Translations under genes and position numbers: made by a program | In this document: in pieces, positions 1-10,941 of the stretch | How positions within the stretch are numbered: position 1 is the stretch's first letter | Layout of the letters: each line of letters starts with the position of its first letter | The notes under the pieces: generated by a model | What the model saw: the letters and a program-made list of their open reading frames with translations, nothing else | Database searches by the model: none | Told to the model about the DNA's origin: nothing | Source of the DNA: Neoechinorhynchus agilis | Taxonomy: Eukaryota; Acanthocephala | Reading direction: 5' to 3' | Length of the DNA: 64,000 nt | NCBI GenBank assembly: GCA_051530055.1 | Contig: CM121341.1 | Location: 558,001-622,000 of the forward strand

Positions 1-3000
1 TCAAATAATCGGGGTTTAGTTCGTAAAGTGTTTCAAGGAGTCTAGGGCGGAATAGCATTTTACGTATTTGATTCAAATTCGGCTTGTAAAATGGAGGAAG
101 TTTAGATCCAACGTTCATATTAAAACTGATACTTTCTAAAGGATATCTTAAGATTGGGAGAATGGAATCAACAATGATCATAATTAGTCCTGGAGGATGA
201 TTAAGTTTTCGCAGGTATTCAATATCACCCGCTGTTATCGCCTTAAGGGCCCGTTTTGACTCCATCAGAACTTCGTTTGCGGCTTCCATCTGCTCGTCCA
301 CCTTCTTTTTCGCAGACGAAATCACTTCGACTAAAAGCTCGGCTCTTTCCTTAATGGCTTTGACCTCCTTTGCCTTAGATTCCGCTTTTTCTTTTATGCC
401 TTCGGTCTTCTTTAGCTCAACGCCAGCTTTTTGGTTGATCACAATAATATCCTTTTCTTTAAATTGAAGTTCGCGTGAAATTTCCTTGACCTGTTCACTC
501 GCTTCAGCCAATTTCTCAACTCCAGTAATCATCTTAATTCGTTCAGCCTCAAAATATATTTTCTTCTCATCATAATGCTTCAAAAAGTTCAGTAAAAATG
601 AGAGATACGTTTTTGGAGTCACATGAACTCTTCTTCGTGTTTTCTGAAAATAAGTCTCGCAAGTACCACGAATATCATTATGGACAGTGGCCATAAATTG
701 CACCACAGACTCTTTAACGTGATCATTGCAATCGAGTTCGTGCCTATTGATATACTCTCGTGACACATTAAGGAGTGCATCAATTGGCCATCGATGATAA
801 TAATCGATTGTGCATCCACTTATAAGTCCAGGAAATTTCATTGCTCTTTCTCTGAACCTTTTGTTATCTGGAGAGAAGCACAAAATCATATGAAGATTTT
901 TTCTAATTTTGGCACGAAAATATGCCATCAGCACCTCATGCGTCTGGACCAGTTTAGGCTGTACTCTTCTTAATGAAAAAGACAGTTCATTCAACAGAAG
1001 TGCAGTGTCTTCTTTACTGAACAACCCTACTATCTCGCCCGTGGTCAGCATAATGTTCACATATTCCAGCATGTTTTCATCATTTATGTCATTGTCGGAC
1101 AAAATGAACACAACACCATTTTCGCGCTTTATAGCCAACTTAAACAGAGTTCTCATATCATCCAAAAATGAGGATATGTTGTAAGTCCGGGTTACTTGAA
1201 TTCTAAATATCTTCATGTCGTTTATATAGGCAGCCAATCTGCTTAGAGACTGCTTTCCAGATCCTCCAACTCCAACTAGTAATGCATGACCCTTATCAGT
1301 GTTCAAAAGGCGAGAAATCCGTAGGAGATGTTCAATCGCATCTTTGAAAAATACCAAGTCCATGTTATTTCCCCTAACTTCAGCATTCATTCGGTTCATA
1401 ATTGAACGAAGAATTCCACTTAGCCCATCAATGTCAGTCACTTGTTCATAGAACCGCTGATCGAAATCCTGTTGAGAGATTCCGCCTAGCATGAGTGTAT
1501 CCGCTGCATCCTGCTCTAACCGAAGAAAGTTACAGAAAAGCGGATCTCCGTTGCTCTTGTCCACCAAGATTTCCTGTTCCATTGTCGTATCCTCTTCGAA
1601 ATTTTCTTCAGCATTCTCTTCGTCGTAATTTTCACTCGCAAAACTATAATCATCACCACTACCGTTATCTTCTTCAAACTCTACTTTTTCCTGCTCCTTT
1701 GGTATCGGCAATAGTCCGATGGCAGTTTCCTCTAACTTTTCATTGAACCAATCAATTTCGCTTTGGTCAACAAGTCTGTCCCTTAACACACGAGAACATT
1801 CATGTTTCCAAAGAAGAACTAGGTCTAAGGGATTTTGGCATTGTCCGCTTCTGACGTGTAGCATTCCTTCCCAAATTCTACTCAAATCTCGAAGATTGAA
1901 CACATAATGAAACTTCGCTGGGGTGGGTAGAAGAGTGCTCTTTACATCTTGCCAAAGAAAACGAGTTGCTTCAATCACATTCGGAATAAGTTCAATAACT
2001 GAGGAACTAAATTTACGCTCTTTGCAAAAGTAATGAGCAATGGATCCGAATATCTTATCAATTGTCTCATCTGATGGTAGGGAACAATTAAAAATACAGA
2101 ACTGCCTTTTAAGACGTTCTGGGATATCATTTCGACCGCCATAAGGATGAACCATTGCTGCAATAAATCTCAAATTGGAAACACTTGTCCATTCACCTGG
2201 TTTGTCGAGGCTATAGAAACCTTTAAACTCGATCAACTGCCTGACAATCTCGTTGGCAACCTGATCTCCCCATTCATTCACCATTGGCATACTAATATCA
2301 TCGATAAAAATAGTCATTGATTGCTCTCCAGGTGGTCCGTATGACCCATCTAACTTGCGTTCTAGATAACTTTCTATTGAACATTGAAAGAATGAGGGAG
2401 TTGTTACGGACGAGAAGTTCAAGATACGATAAACATGTTCCTCGTGATCATAGGCTGTATCCAGGAACTCAACTGCCATCGCTGTTTTAGCCGTACCTTG
2501 TTCGCCTGTCAAGAGAACATTCTTATCTTGCTTTGCGATTAAATCCATCAGATACTTCGTCTGAACACTATCTTTATTTGGCACTAGAATTCGAGAAAAT
2601 TCGATATCTTCTTCCTCCGGATACTTCCACTCGCTTACAATCGTGTCCCACAATTCCCATTCACCTTCTTCATTAATAAAATAATTAAACACGCCAGTGC
2701 TCAATTCAGCAAATAGAGATTTTGAAAATCTGATGTTTGATTTGCAGAATGCCTCTAATCGAATTCTATCAGAAAGGCCAAGAAGTGCACCAAAGGACCA
2801 AGCTAGAGCAAATACTGTAAATCGGTCGATAACTTCTGGTCGACTTACAAATGATTTCAGGGGAAGTCCGTCCAGAATATCAAGCAATTGCTTTATATAA
2901 TTACACTCGTAAACATTCACTTTCGGCTCGAGATCAGTAGTACAAAATCTATAGATACCATCAAAGGACCTTTTTAAAAAGTTCATTACAACCCTGCCCA

Positions 3001-6000
3001 CTTCATTATCGGATTGTTTGACCCATGATTCAGCTATTGCTGTCCACGGCAGTACCGAAGAACTCATGTACACCATTCCGTTTCTGGATACAGTGGCAGG
3101 CGATGCGTTTTCAATGCTATGAACCTCAAATATTATTTTTAAGTTTGAAGCCATCGGAATGCGATCTCCGTTGGCCAGCGTGAGGAGTTTGTTATCATCT
3201 AGCACTGAGTTGAGGTTTTCTATCCAAACTGCGTCTACCGGGCCATCCAAAACCATCCAAGTAGATTCATTGAGCCCTCGCTTTTGACTAATCGTAAACA
3301 TTTGCAAAAATCGCCTCCATAACGTTGAGAATATCCCATCCGTCCAATCATTAGTCGCTACATCCAACGCACCAAACATCTGAGTGGCCGTTATTGCTTT
3401 AGGATTCATCCTATACTCATGAGTCGCTGTTCCGATGAGAGAAAGAGCTCCTTCAAGGACTTGTATGCATGAAGTCTTTCCAGATCCACTAGGTCCAAGA
3501 ACCATTATTCCGTGGCGGACTAATTGTGTCTCGTACAGCTGAACGATTTTCTCATTCCAACTTGCGACGTTTGTTAAACCCATTTTTTCGACTACATGAT
3601 CAATCGCTGCCTGCAGCCGTTCATTCGACTCCTTAGCCAGTTTTTCTCCAGGAAAAAGGTCATTTAATAGCGAACTGAACAAAGGTTCATCTTCATCGAT
3701 AAGTTTTGATAAATTCATATCACGAAGTACCCTTTGCACGACCTGACTTTCACTCTCCTTCAGACCGCTTCTGCGGGCTGCTCCAAGTGTTCTCAATACG
3801 GCCAAGATATTTCTGAGCCCAAAGTCATAGTGAACTTGTTTACTGAGCTGATCTTCACACAATTTATACAGCAAGTAAAATTTTTGGGAAAGCACTGTGC
3901 TTTCAGCAAATCCGGAACTTGCTAACTTCACTCGTATAATAATTTGCCGGTCTGGCACCATCATTGCAACAACGCGGAAGTTGACTTTTAAATTTTCTGG
4001 AAGTTCTTGACGTCCTGCGTAGCCAGGATTCATCGTGATGATGACTGCAAAAGTCGGATCAAGCGAGATTTGGTCTGCATCAGTAAAAGTAAAGAGCGAT
4101 TTTTCTTCGCGTTTAGCATAAAGCATTGTTTGGATTTGCTGTGCAGCCACAGATAGAACGGAAAGGTTTATCCGATTAAACTCGTCAAAACACCCCCAAC
4201 AACCGGATTGTGCAAGTCCTTTAAACGTCTTACCAAGACCTTTGTAGTCAAATTGATCGCTACAATTCAGCACGATGCAATATTTTCCAATCGTACGCGC
4301 CATATCCTTTGTCGTCTCCGTCTTTCCGGTTCCAGCAGGACCTGCCGGACTTCCGCCATAGCACATTCCAAGTGCTTGAGCCAGGGAAATATAGCACCGA
4401 TCGGTTAAAGGAGTAATTACAAGACGCTCACTGCACTCGAGGAATTCGTGGCTATAGTCAAAATTAACATCACTTATACGGATTTTCAGTTGTCGCGAGC
4501 TTTGGTCAAAATATAGGCGACATTGTTTCAGCCAATCAAAATCGCATATTGAAGAGACGTTTTGCTTTTCTACAATTTCTTCAAATGTATCTCGTTGATG
4601 AATATGGATCGTAATCAGAGTTTCGAACTTTTTCCGATTATAAGCCGATAAATTCCCCAGCGTATAGCGCACCAATTTCTCTAAAATTGCCTCAAAACGT
4701 CTGTTGGCCTCCTGCATAGATCCAGGAACATTATGTTTTAGCTTAGAAATAGAGGACTCAGCGTTAACTGTCCAATAGAGTTGAAGCACAATCAGTGCAA
4801 ACTGTTGATATTCTTTACTGGCGAAAGCAATATAGTCAAAATGCGGATCTAACATTAATTTAACACATTTTTCAATCTTGTTCTTTACTGTCTGTTGATG
4901 AATGCTCAGAAAGTCACCCAGCCAAACCTCGATTCGTTTCATCGTACTTACCGGTTTCGCCAATGGAATATGCTCATTTTCACGACTTTTCATAGCGACT
5001 ACCTCTATTTTCGCTCCGTCGTCTATTCCTTGAGCGAAATCGTTATCGCGATTGAAACCCGTTCTGAATTCGACTTCGTGTACACTTTCTGTGAATGTGG
5101 AAAAGTAAGGTTGCAATTTCTTAGGGTCCGATGCCTGTCCCAAAATTTCAAGCAGCACTGGTTCCGACAAAAAGTAGAACCGTGGAAATATTTTTCGTTT
5201 GGTTTCCAAATAACCTGCGAGTGAATTAAGACACGATTCAAGCTGACTTAGCATCGTGTCGAGCAAATCTATATTGTTTTCATATGAAATACAACAACTC
5301 ACTACATTAGGTGTTTCTTTTGCTCGGTTTATCATCTTGATCCATGTTCGATCGATAGTGGTAAATAGTCGAGCTTCCACCGGTAACTGCTTGGCGATGT
5401 CGCCTCCTACGAACACCGCCTCAAGATACACGTAAAGGTTTTGAACTTGGATCCATCTAGTCATCACGTTTTGAGTCACGGACAGATCGTCTGCTAATCT
5501 CTTTATTTTGTCCTGGAAATATGTATTGTACCTGTTCGATGAAAGTGCGGACAATACTACATTTGTTTCTTCGATAGCAGCGATCATGTCACTCGTCTCT
5601 TGCCCTTTAAGCAAGATCTCCCCCTTTTCCTTCAATGCCGCGAATACAAAATCTTTTCCCTTCCATTCTTCATCAATCATTTGAAGCTTGTTAGAGATGT
5701 CCTTCTCCTTTAAGGCTGTAACGCAAACATCCTCTACTAATTCCTTCTTTTCTAACATAGCGGTTTCGAACATATCGCCTACAAAGAATGCATCGTTGTC
5801 AGGGTCAAACTCTCGTTCAAGTATTTCATTCAAACTTTCCCAATGCCTTTCTTGCATCGCATCACTTACCATCATATCCAGAAGAGGAACTCTATCTAAT
5901 AGATCCTCGATTATCAACTTGAGATCCGTGTAGGCTGGATAAATCTTTAGTCGCTTCGACAGACGTTTGCTTTTTGAAGACAAAATACTCACTTCGTCTA

Positions 6001-9000
6001 AAATTTGATCTGCGTCGACATTTTTCCAAGGAGTAAGCCGTATCCGATTGTCCAAATCTGCGCATTCGTCGTAAAGGCCGTAAAGCTGCTCAAGAAGTTC
6101 AAACTCTTGTCTAAGAACAAATATTATAGGGTTCGCATCAGCATTCAAAGCCAGTAAAAGTTGCATTTCGAATACTTTAGCGTACTTCTGCCACAATATT
6201 TCGAACATGGTCCTGAAAAAGTGCATTCGGGACTTTCCTTCCGATGCTGTCACTCCAAGTACAAGTGGGCCATTTGTGGCGAAATCGTTCGCAAAACTCT
6301 TTACTTCGGCATCAATGGCACTTATTTCTTGTTCTGAACGTTTCTCGTACGACCGTAGCATTGAGAAAACGCTTTTAAGCGATCCGTTAACTATCTCTTC
6401 AATATCTGAGAATTCTAGTGACAGTGACTTTGTCTTTGCCATGAAATCCTCATCCATGAGAGTTCCTATCGCCTGCAGACCATCGACAGCTTCATTCAGG
6501 AGCGGAATACACGATTTGAAATAGCAGGTGAGCGATTTGATTTCTCTGTGGAAAGTCATCAATCTCTTCAGCTCTTTAGAGTTAAAATACCCGTCATCAT
6601 TTACCGTTGGGATTCGAGATTTTATGCTGTCAATGAAATCCCATATTTCACTCACGTTACATTCAATTAGTTTAAAAATTATTTGGCCAACTTGTTTTTG
6701 TTTTTCTTGGAAGCCAATCACAATGCTCTCCAAAATGGGATCTGCTATCAATACCATCGGAAATATTGTTTGCTCTTTTATATCAGCATTTTCTAGGTTG
6801 CTTGAAATATGCGCCAATTTCTGGATCGCTCTTACAATATTATTGAGGGATAAGTTTTCTCCGTTAATTGTTCTCAAAATTGAATTAAATGTTTCATCCT
6901 TGATGACTTCAACCAACTCTTGGATTTTATCCAAATAGGCGTTGATGTCCACATGGCGACAACCAATGTATATTTGAGCAGTATTTACCATTTTAATCAT
7001 CAGTTCCTTGTTGTAGGGTATATCAATATTTTCGATTGATTCTAGTGTGATTTCATTCTCACAAACCTCTTCCCAGAAATCGTTATCGGCCAGAGAATGG
7101 TCATGAATCAATTCTGGGCGCACTCGAAATCGTGGCTGCACTGCCCTACCAATATCCGCAACGTAACAGTAACACTGCAAAGTGGCTACTTCTAGCACTG
7201 AAAGTGGTGGTAAAATTTCGGGCAACATTTTCTCATGATTGAGAACAACGTGGACAGTAAAAGGTGGTCGGTATGAATTCGACTCAAAACTTATAATTCC
7301 ATTTTCCTCGTCTAAATCCATTATTGGAATAAAGCCGTCATCTACTCGCTTAAGCGATCTTTTCAAGGTTTCGTCAATCACGCCTGTTATAATTTCCGAA
7401 AAATATCTCATTACTTCTCCGCATATTTCAGCGACAACTACAGGCACACCTTTCGGGTTTATATTGTACCCTCCATGAACAAAGGCGTCCTGGAGTTGAT
7501 CATATGAATTTATCAAACGCATCTCGCTACTATCCACATTAGCAATCGATGCTAAACGGTAAATTAACTTGATTATAAACGATTTAAGTGAATCGACAGC
7601 TCTAGAAAGTCGTTCCGCTGCAAATATCGACGTATGAAACATGAATGTCAATAAATCGCTGTAAGGATGCGGTCCATTTGGAGGCATTGTAACCAATTCC
7701 ATTTCCTCAATCACCTTAATATATGGATAAATATGAGAATTTAACAAAAAATTAGTTTGATCGAATGAGTCATGTATATTTTGTATACTCTTTAAACATT
7801 TCTCTAAGTCCTCTTTACCATCTAGGTTGCTCCATTGATATGTCGACGATAGCAATTTAAGCATATAATTGACTTGTTTAATTGCTTCTCTTAGTGCCGT
7901 ACCGTAAACTGGCACATTTTTATCTCTATTGACTAGCTCCCTATATTTCAAAATAATATCCGTAACTAAGGGATGAAGACGATTTATCGATTCCATATTA
8001 GATAGGAGCTTTTCATAGAATTCAGGAATGTTGTGCCCACTTAACAAATGGGCAAGAACTCCGTGTCTTATTACGAAATAGTTCGGGCTCATGTTCACTG
8101 CGTAAATGCATCCTGAATCATCAGACCGAATGGCTATAAACAATGGCGTGTAACTAGCCTTGAGTATTTGACTGGCCCCCTTTATGATATCATCAATCGA
8201 CCGTTCTAATGTGATTTCGTGCAGGCGGAGGGCTTTTTGGTAAGTTAGAGTAAGAGACTTGGACTTAACTGATTGAGGACAGACAGCAATCAATTGATCA
8301 TAAGTGTGTTTTATGTGCTTAACTTTGGAGCATGATAATTGAATATCCTGCCCTTTTGCGGATGATGCAGGTGGAACTGCTGGAAACCTAGGTCGTCCTT
8401 TCTGAATGTCGTTCGTTAAAGTTTGGAAGTAATCCTCAAAATAAGATGAAATTTTTTTGCTCAAATTGTCAATGATTTGTGGGGCATCGGACGGTGCAAC
8501 GTTTTGCGCTGATCTAATTATATCTAAGACAACCATTGGGTGCGATTTTTCCGTCATCATAGCAAACGTTAGTCGCTCTTTGAACTGTTCACTAATGCAC
8601 TCATCCATCACTTGTATGGTGTCTTGAAAAGCCGATTCGAGTGCAACGAACACTTCAGTGTTCATCAGAGCGAGTCTCAAATTCAGGCATGTCAATTTCA
8701 GAAGATCTTCAAGTTGTTCATATCCTCTTCTCTCTCCAGCCAAATCAATAACTTTGCGTTTAATATAAGACATACCCTTCGAATAAATATTTTCAATCGT
8801 CTTACACCGACTTCCCAGTGCCTCAAGTGAAGTCCATTTGTTCTCGGGGGAGATACCAGCCATATATTCAGAAAGATTATACGAATGATTGTCGTTTATA
8901 CTCCTACTCAAGTTGTTCAGTTTAAATTGCCTTTCATATTCATTACATATCTTGGTAGTTCGAAATAATCTCATCCGGAGGTTGTCGTAGTTATTGTCAG

Positions 9001-10429
9001 ACTGATCACTTGATGCTATGTAATCAATTAAAGTCATCGAAAGCTTCTTGTCGATTTTCATAAGTAGGCTAATTATGTTTTCTGGACGCCTGTAAAATTC
9101 ACTTGAACGTTGTAGTGCAAATATCAGTTTTGAAAAAGCTTTAATAGAATTTTCAAGTTCGTCAATATCGTTCGAAGGGCCCAGAGGAGATGTAATTCGA
9201 CAAAGAATACTTATTTGTTTAAGGTTGTTTTTAGCAAATACTGTCCACTTTAAGAGACGATGTTCCAACCGGTTTACTTTTTCTATAGATTTTCTGGTTT
9301 CTGCGTTGTCCATGAGAGTTGAGGCGTAAAAAACACATCGCCGTTCGGGAGACACCAGTTGCTCCAGATAGAATTCACATAGCATACTCATGCGTTGCCA
9401 ATAGATAAGTTCGGCTTCAATTTTACCTTCGTTAGCAACTAGTCCATAATTCTGAGTAGATTTTATGGCTGCATTCAGCTGCGTAATCCAATCATTGATG
9501 TAGCCTTGTAAATCCTTGGCGACCGCTTGCATCCTGCTCAATGATATCGCTGCTGCCATGAGTTCCTGAGAAGGAAGTTCATACAGCAGGCCCCCACTTT
9601 TTGTTTCACCTAAACTGATTCCATATTTTGACAAATCCGGTTTCTTTAACGGCACAAGATCGTCAAGGCTCTCCATGCTCGACTCAAGCGATTTTAAAAA
9701 TTTCTCCAACGCTATTTTAGCTTTTTGAAGATTTTGCCGCTTTTGACGTTCATGCCAATTTTCCAGTTCAACCGATTGGCCGAGCATTTCACTCGCATCT
9801 TCAAAATGTGGAAAATAGACATTGCGTAAAGTTGATTTAATTGCATCAAGCATTTCGCTATATCCTCCAACGACACCACAAACAAATGAATAAAATGTTA
9901 CAAATTTGTCAAAGTTCTTAACGGTAAGAACGGCTGATTTATCACGCCTAGTGAACATGTTTATTCTGATACGTTTGACACGAGCGTCTCCTAAGACCTT
10001 ATGGTCGGGAATATATGAATTTTCCTTGGGAACGTAAACCAAAATTGTCTTAGTGCTTATTGAATCATCGTCCTGAATAAGTTCAATTACTGCAAATATA
10101 AGGGTATTTGCTAATTGAGTAATATTGCGATTGATAAATTGACTGAAATAAGAAGCACATTCAGGGCTGTCGCTGACTATATGGAACGCCTTCTTTAAAC
10201 TGAAACCACACAAACCCGAAACTCGTCTAATCATCAACAATCCAACCGGAATACAAATCGCAGATAATTTCTGGTGTTTGATCTCCCGTTCTTCTAACAT
10301 TTTAACCTGCTCCTGATTCAAATAAGCATCCTTAAAGCTTGGTTTAGCTTCGACTGAAGTCGATACAAGACTTTGAGCTGATCGCTTTTCTTCATTTGTT
10401 ACACTCATGTCTTCAGTAGGCATACACAT
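1..10429 (-). CDS. Axonemal outer-arm dynein heavy chain, DNAH5/DNAH8 type (3' end outside window)
   Basis: Motor subunit of the ciliary/flagellar outer dynein arm, driving microtubule sliding by ATP hydrolysis. One frame stays open for about 3,476 codons, from ATG at 10,429 (first ATG after an in-frame stop at 10,454-10,456) to the left edge. Seen: long N-terminal tail (about residues 1-1,990); AAA1 P-loop GPAGTGKT near residue 2,030 with Walker B region CWGCFDEFNRI near 2,080; AAA2 P-loop GPSGSGKT near 2,310; AAA3 GEQGTAKT near 2,637; AAA4 GVGGSGKQ near 3,049; charged coiled-coil stalk about 3,300-3,400; start of the microtubule-binding domain. The rest of that domain, AAA5, AAA6 and the C-terminal domain lie outside. 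The AAA1-AAA2 wording (FKGLAQSG, VHYDFGLRNIL, NDWTDGIFSTLW) fits the DNAH5/DNAH8 group rather than DNAH9/11/17. No intron or stop is seen over 10.4 kb, unusual for this family. Confidence 0.93.
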   Translation of the reverse strand, partial: MCMPTEDMSVTNEEKRSAQSLVSTSVEAKPSFKDAYLNQEQVKMLEEREIKHQKLSAICIPVGLLMIRRVSGLCGFSLKKAFHIVSDSPECASYFSQFINRNITQLANTLIFAVIELIQDDDSISTKTILVYVPKENSYIPDHKVLGDARVKRIRINMFTRRDKSAVLTVKNFDKFVTFYSFVCGVVGGYSEMLDAIKSTLRNVYFPHFEDASEMLGQSVELENWHERQKRQNLQKAKIALEKFLKSLESSMESLDDLVPLKKPDLSKYGISLGETKSGGLLYELPSQELMAAAISLSRMQAVAKDLQGYINDWITQLNAAIKSTQNYGLVANEGKIEAELIYWQRMSMLCEFYLEQLVSPERRCVFYASTLMDNAETRKSIEKVNRLEHRLLKWTVFAKNNLKQISILCRITSPLGPSNDIDELENSIKAFSKLIFALQRSSEFYRRPENIISLLMKIDKKLSMTLIDYIASSDQSDNNYDNLRMRLFRTTKICNEYERQFKLNNLSRSINDNHSYNLSEYMAGISPENKWTSLEALGSRCKTIENIYSKGMSYIKRKVIDLAGERRGYEQLEDLLKLTCLNLRLALMNTEVFVALESAFQDTIQVMDECISEQFKERLTFAMMTEKSHPMVVLDIIRSAQNVAPSDAPQIIDNLSKKISSYFEDYFQTLTNDIQKGRPRFPAVPPASSAKGQDIQLSCSKVKHIKHTYDQLIAVCPQSVKSKSLTLTYQKALRLHEITLERSIDDIIKGASQILKASYTPLFIAIRSDDSGCIYAVNMSPNYFVIRHGVLAHLLSGHNIPEFYEKLLSNMESINRLHPLVTDIILKYRELVNRDKNVPVYGTALREAIKQVNYMLKLLSSTYQWSNLDGKEDLEKCLKSIQNIHDSFDQTNFLLNSHIYPYIKVIEEMELVTMPPNGPHPYSDLLTFMFHTSIFAAERLSRAVDSLKSFIIKLIYRLASIANVDSSEMRLINSYDQLQDAFVHGGYNINPKGVPVVVAEICGEVMRYFSEIITGVIDETLKRSLKRVDDGFIPIMDLDEENGIISFESNSYRPPFTVHVVLNHEKMLPEILPPLSVLEVATLQCYCYVADIGRAVQPRFRVRPELIHDHSLADNDFWEEVCENEITLESIENIDIPYNKELMIKMVNTAQIYIGCRHVDINAYLDKIQELVEVIKDETFNSILRTINGENLSLNNIVRAIQKLAHISSNLENADIKEQTIFPMVLIADPILESIVIGFQEKQKQVGQIIFKLIECNVSEIWDFIDSIKSRIPTVNDDGYFNSKELKRLMTFHREIKSLTCYFKSCIPLLNEAVDGLQAIGTLMDEDFMAKTKSLSLEFSDIEEIVNGSLKSVFSMLRSYEKRSEQEISAIDAEVKSFANDFATNGPLVLGVTASEGKSRMHFFRTMFEILWQKYAKVFEMQLLLALNADANPIIFVLRQEFELLEQLYGLYDECADLDNRIRLTPWKNVDADQILDEVSILSSKSKRLSKRLKIYPAYTDLKLIIEDLLDRVPLLDMMVSDAMQERHWESLNEILEREFDPDNDAFFVGDMFETAMLEKKELVEDVCVTALKEKDISNKLQMIDEEWKGKDFVFAALKEKGEILLKGQETSDMIAAIEETNVVLSALSSNRYNTYFQDKIKRLADDLSVTQNVMTRWIQVQNLYVYLEAVFVGGDIAKQLPVEARLFTTIDRTWIKMINRAKETPNVVSCCISYENNIDLLDTMLSQLESCLNSLAGYLETKRKIFPRFYFLSEPVLLEILGQASDPKKLQPYFSTFTESVHEVEFRTGFNRDNDFAQGIDDGAKIEVVAMKSRENEHIPLAKPVSTMKRIEVWLGDFLSIHQQTVKNKIEKCVKLMLDPHFDYIAFASKEYQQFALIVLQLYWTVNAESSISKLKHNVPGSMQEANRRFEAILEKLVRYTLGNLSAYNRKKFETLITIHIHQRDTFEEIVEKQNVSSICDFDWLKQCRLYFDQSSRQLKIRISDVNFDYSHEFLECSERLVITPLTDRCYISLAQALGMCYGGSPAGPAGTGKTETTKDMARTIGKYCIVLNCSDQFDYKGLGKTFKGLAQSGCWGCFDEFNRINLSVLSVAAQQIQTMLYAKREEKSLFTFTDADQISLDPTFAVIITMNPGYAGRQELPENLKVNFRVVAMMVPDRQIIIRVKLASSGFAESTVLSQKFYLLYKLCEDQLSKQVHYDFGLRNILAVLRTLGAARRSGLKESESQVVQRVLRDMNLSKLIDEDEPLFSSLLNDLFPGEKLAKESNERLQAAIDHVVEKMGLTNVASWNEKIVQLYETQLVRHGIMVLGPSGSGKTSCIQVLEGALSLIGTATHEYRMNPKAITATQMFGALDVATNDWTDGIFSTLWRRFLQMFTISQKRGLNESTWMVLDGPVDAVWIENLNSVLDDNKLLTLANGDRIPMASNLKIIFEVHSIENASPATVSRNGMVYMSSSVLPWTAIAESWVKQSDNEVGRVVMNFLKRSFDGIYRFCTTDLEPKVNVYECNYIKQLLDILDGLPLKSFVSRPEVIDRFTVFALAWSFGALLGLSDRIRLEAFCKSNIRFSKSLFAELSTGVFNYFINEEGEWELWDTIVSEWKYPEEEDIEFSRILVPNKDSVQTKYLMDLIAKQDKNVLLTGEQGTAKTAMAVEFLDTAYDHEEHVYRILNFSSVTTPSFFQCSIESYLERKLDGSYGPPGEQSMTIFIDDISMPMVNEWGDQVANEIVRQLIEFKGFYSLDKPGEWTSVSNLRFIAAMVHPYGGRNDIPERLKRQFCIFNCSLPSDETIDKIFGSIAHYFCKERKFSSSVIELIPNVIEATRFLWQDVKSTLLPTPAKFHYVFNLRDLSRIWEGMLHVRSGQCQNPLDLVLLWKHECSRVLRDRLVDQSEIDWFNEKLEETAIGLLPIPKEQEKVEFEEDNGSGDDYSFASENYDEENAEENFEEDTTMEQEILVDKSNGDPLFCNFLRLEQDAADTLMLGGISQQDFDQRFYEQVTDIDGLSGILRSIMNRMNAEVRGNNMDLVFFKDAIEHLLRISRLLNTDKGHALLVGVGGSGKQSLSRLAAYINDMKIFRIQVTRTYNISSFLDDMRTLFKLAIKRENGVVFILSDNDINDENMLEYVNIMLTTGEIVGLFSKEDTALLLNELSFSLRRVQPKLVQTHEVLMAYFRAKIRKNLHMILCFSPDNKRFRERAMKFPGLISGCTIDYYHRWPIDALLNVSREYINRHELDCNDHVKESVVQFMATVHNDIRGTCETYFQKTRRRVHVTPKTYLSFLLNFLKHYDEKKIYFEAERIKMITGVEKLAEASEQVKEISRELQFKEKDIIVINQKAGVELKKTEGIKEKAESKAKEVKAIKERAELLVEVISSAKKKVDEQMEAANEVLMESKRALKAITAGDIEYLRKLNHPPGLIMIIVDSILPILRYPLESISFNMNVGSKLPPFYKPNLNQIRKMLFRPRLLETLYELNPDYL

Positions 10430-10860
10430 ACCTTTCTGTCGATCTGTTTTTAATCAATTTGGTTGCCATAGTTAACAGTAAATAAAAGATTATTTTGTAA
10501 TTTAAAAAGCTGCAGTAAAATGAGCTCATGCAAATGTTAGCCCATGTACAATCTTATGCAAAAAAAGATTCGTGGTTACTTGAAAAATCCGTTCATACCC
10601 ATACTTTGAAATTCAAAACATAGGAGCAAGCTGGATCCGTCCCGAGGATTTCGCTTGTTGCTTTCTCGAAAATAAAAAAGATCACTTGCAGCCCATTTCA
10701 ATGATTATACTCTACGTAATAGCCTAGAAAAATGAAAAAAATTGAGTTGTATGAGACGAATGAAACCTCTTGTAATGAAGCTCCGAAACTTTCATCTCGA
10801 TCATCATACGGATAAAGATACATTTGTATACCTCAGTAAAATTATGAGAAACAAAAAGTC
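10430..10860. other. Intergenic: dynein upstream flank
   Basis: AT-rich sequence between the dynein start and the 3' end of the neighbouring LINE. The dynein promoter and 5' UTR should lie here, but no clear TATA box or initiator could be picked out. A donor-like AAAG/GTATGT on the minus strand overlaps the first dynein codons. It could end a 5' exon if the real start lies elsewhere, but no partner is visible. Confidence 0.5.
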
Positions 10861-10941
10861 ACAAATATCAGCTTAACTGCTCGAGAATATAAAGTAACTA
10901 TCAGTCGAATTCTGCATAACCTGAAATACTTTTCTTTACAT

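Noticed and set aside
619-8830. Short frames on both strands within 0-9 kb
   Set aside because: All overlap the continuous dynein frame in other phases.
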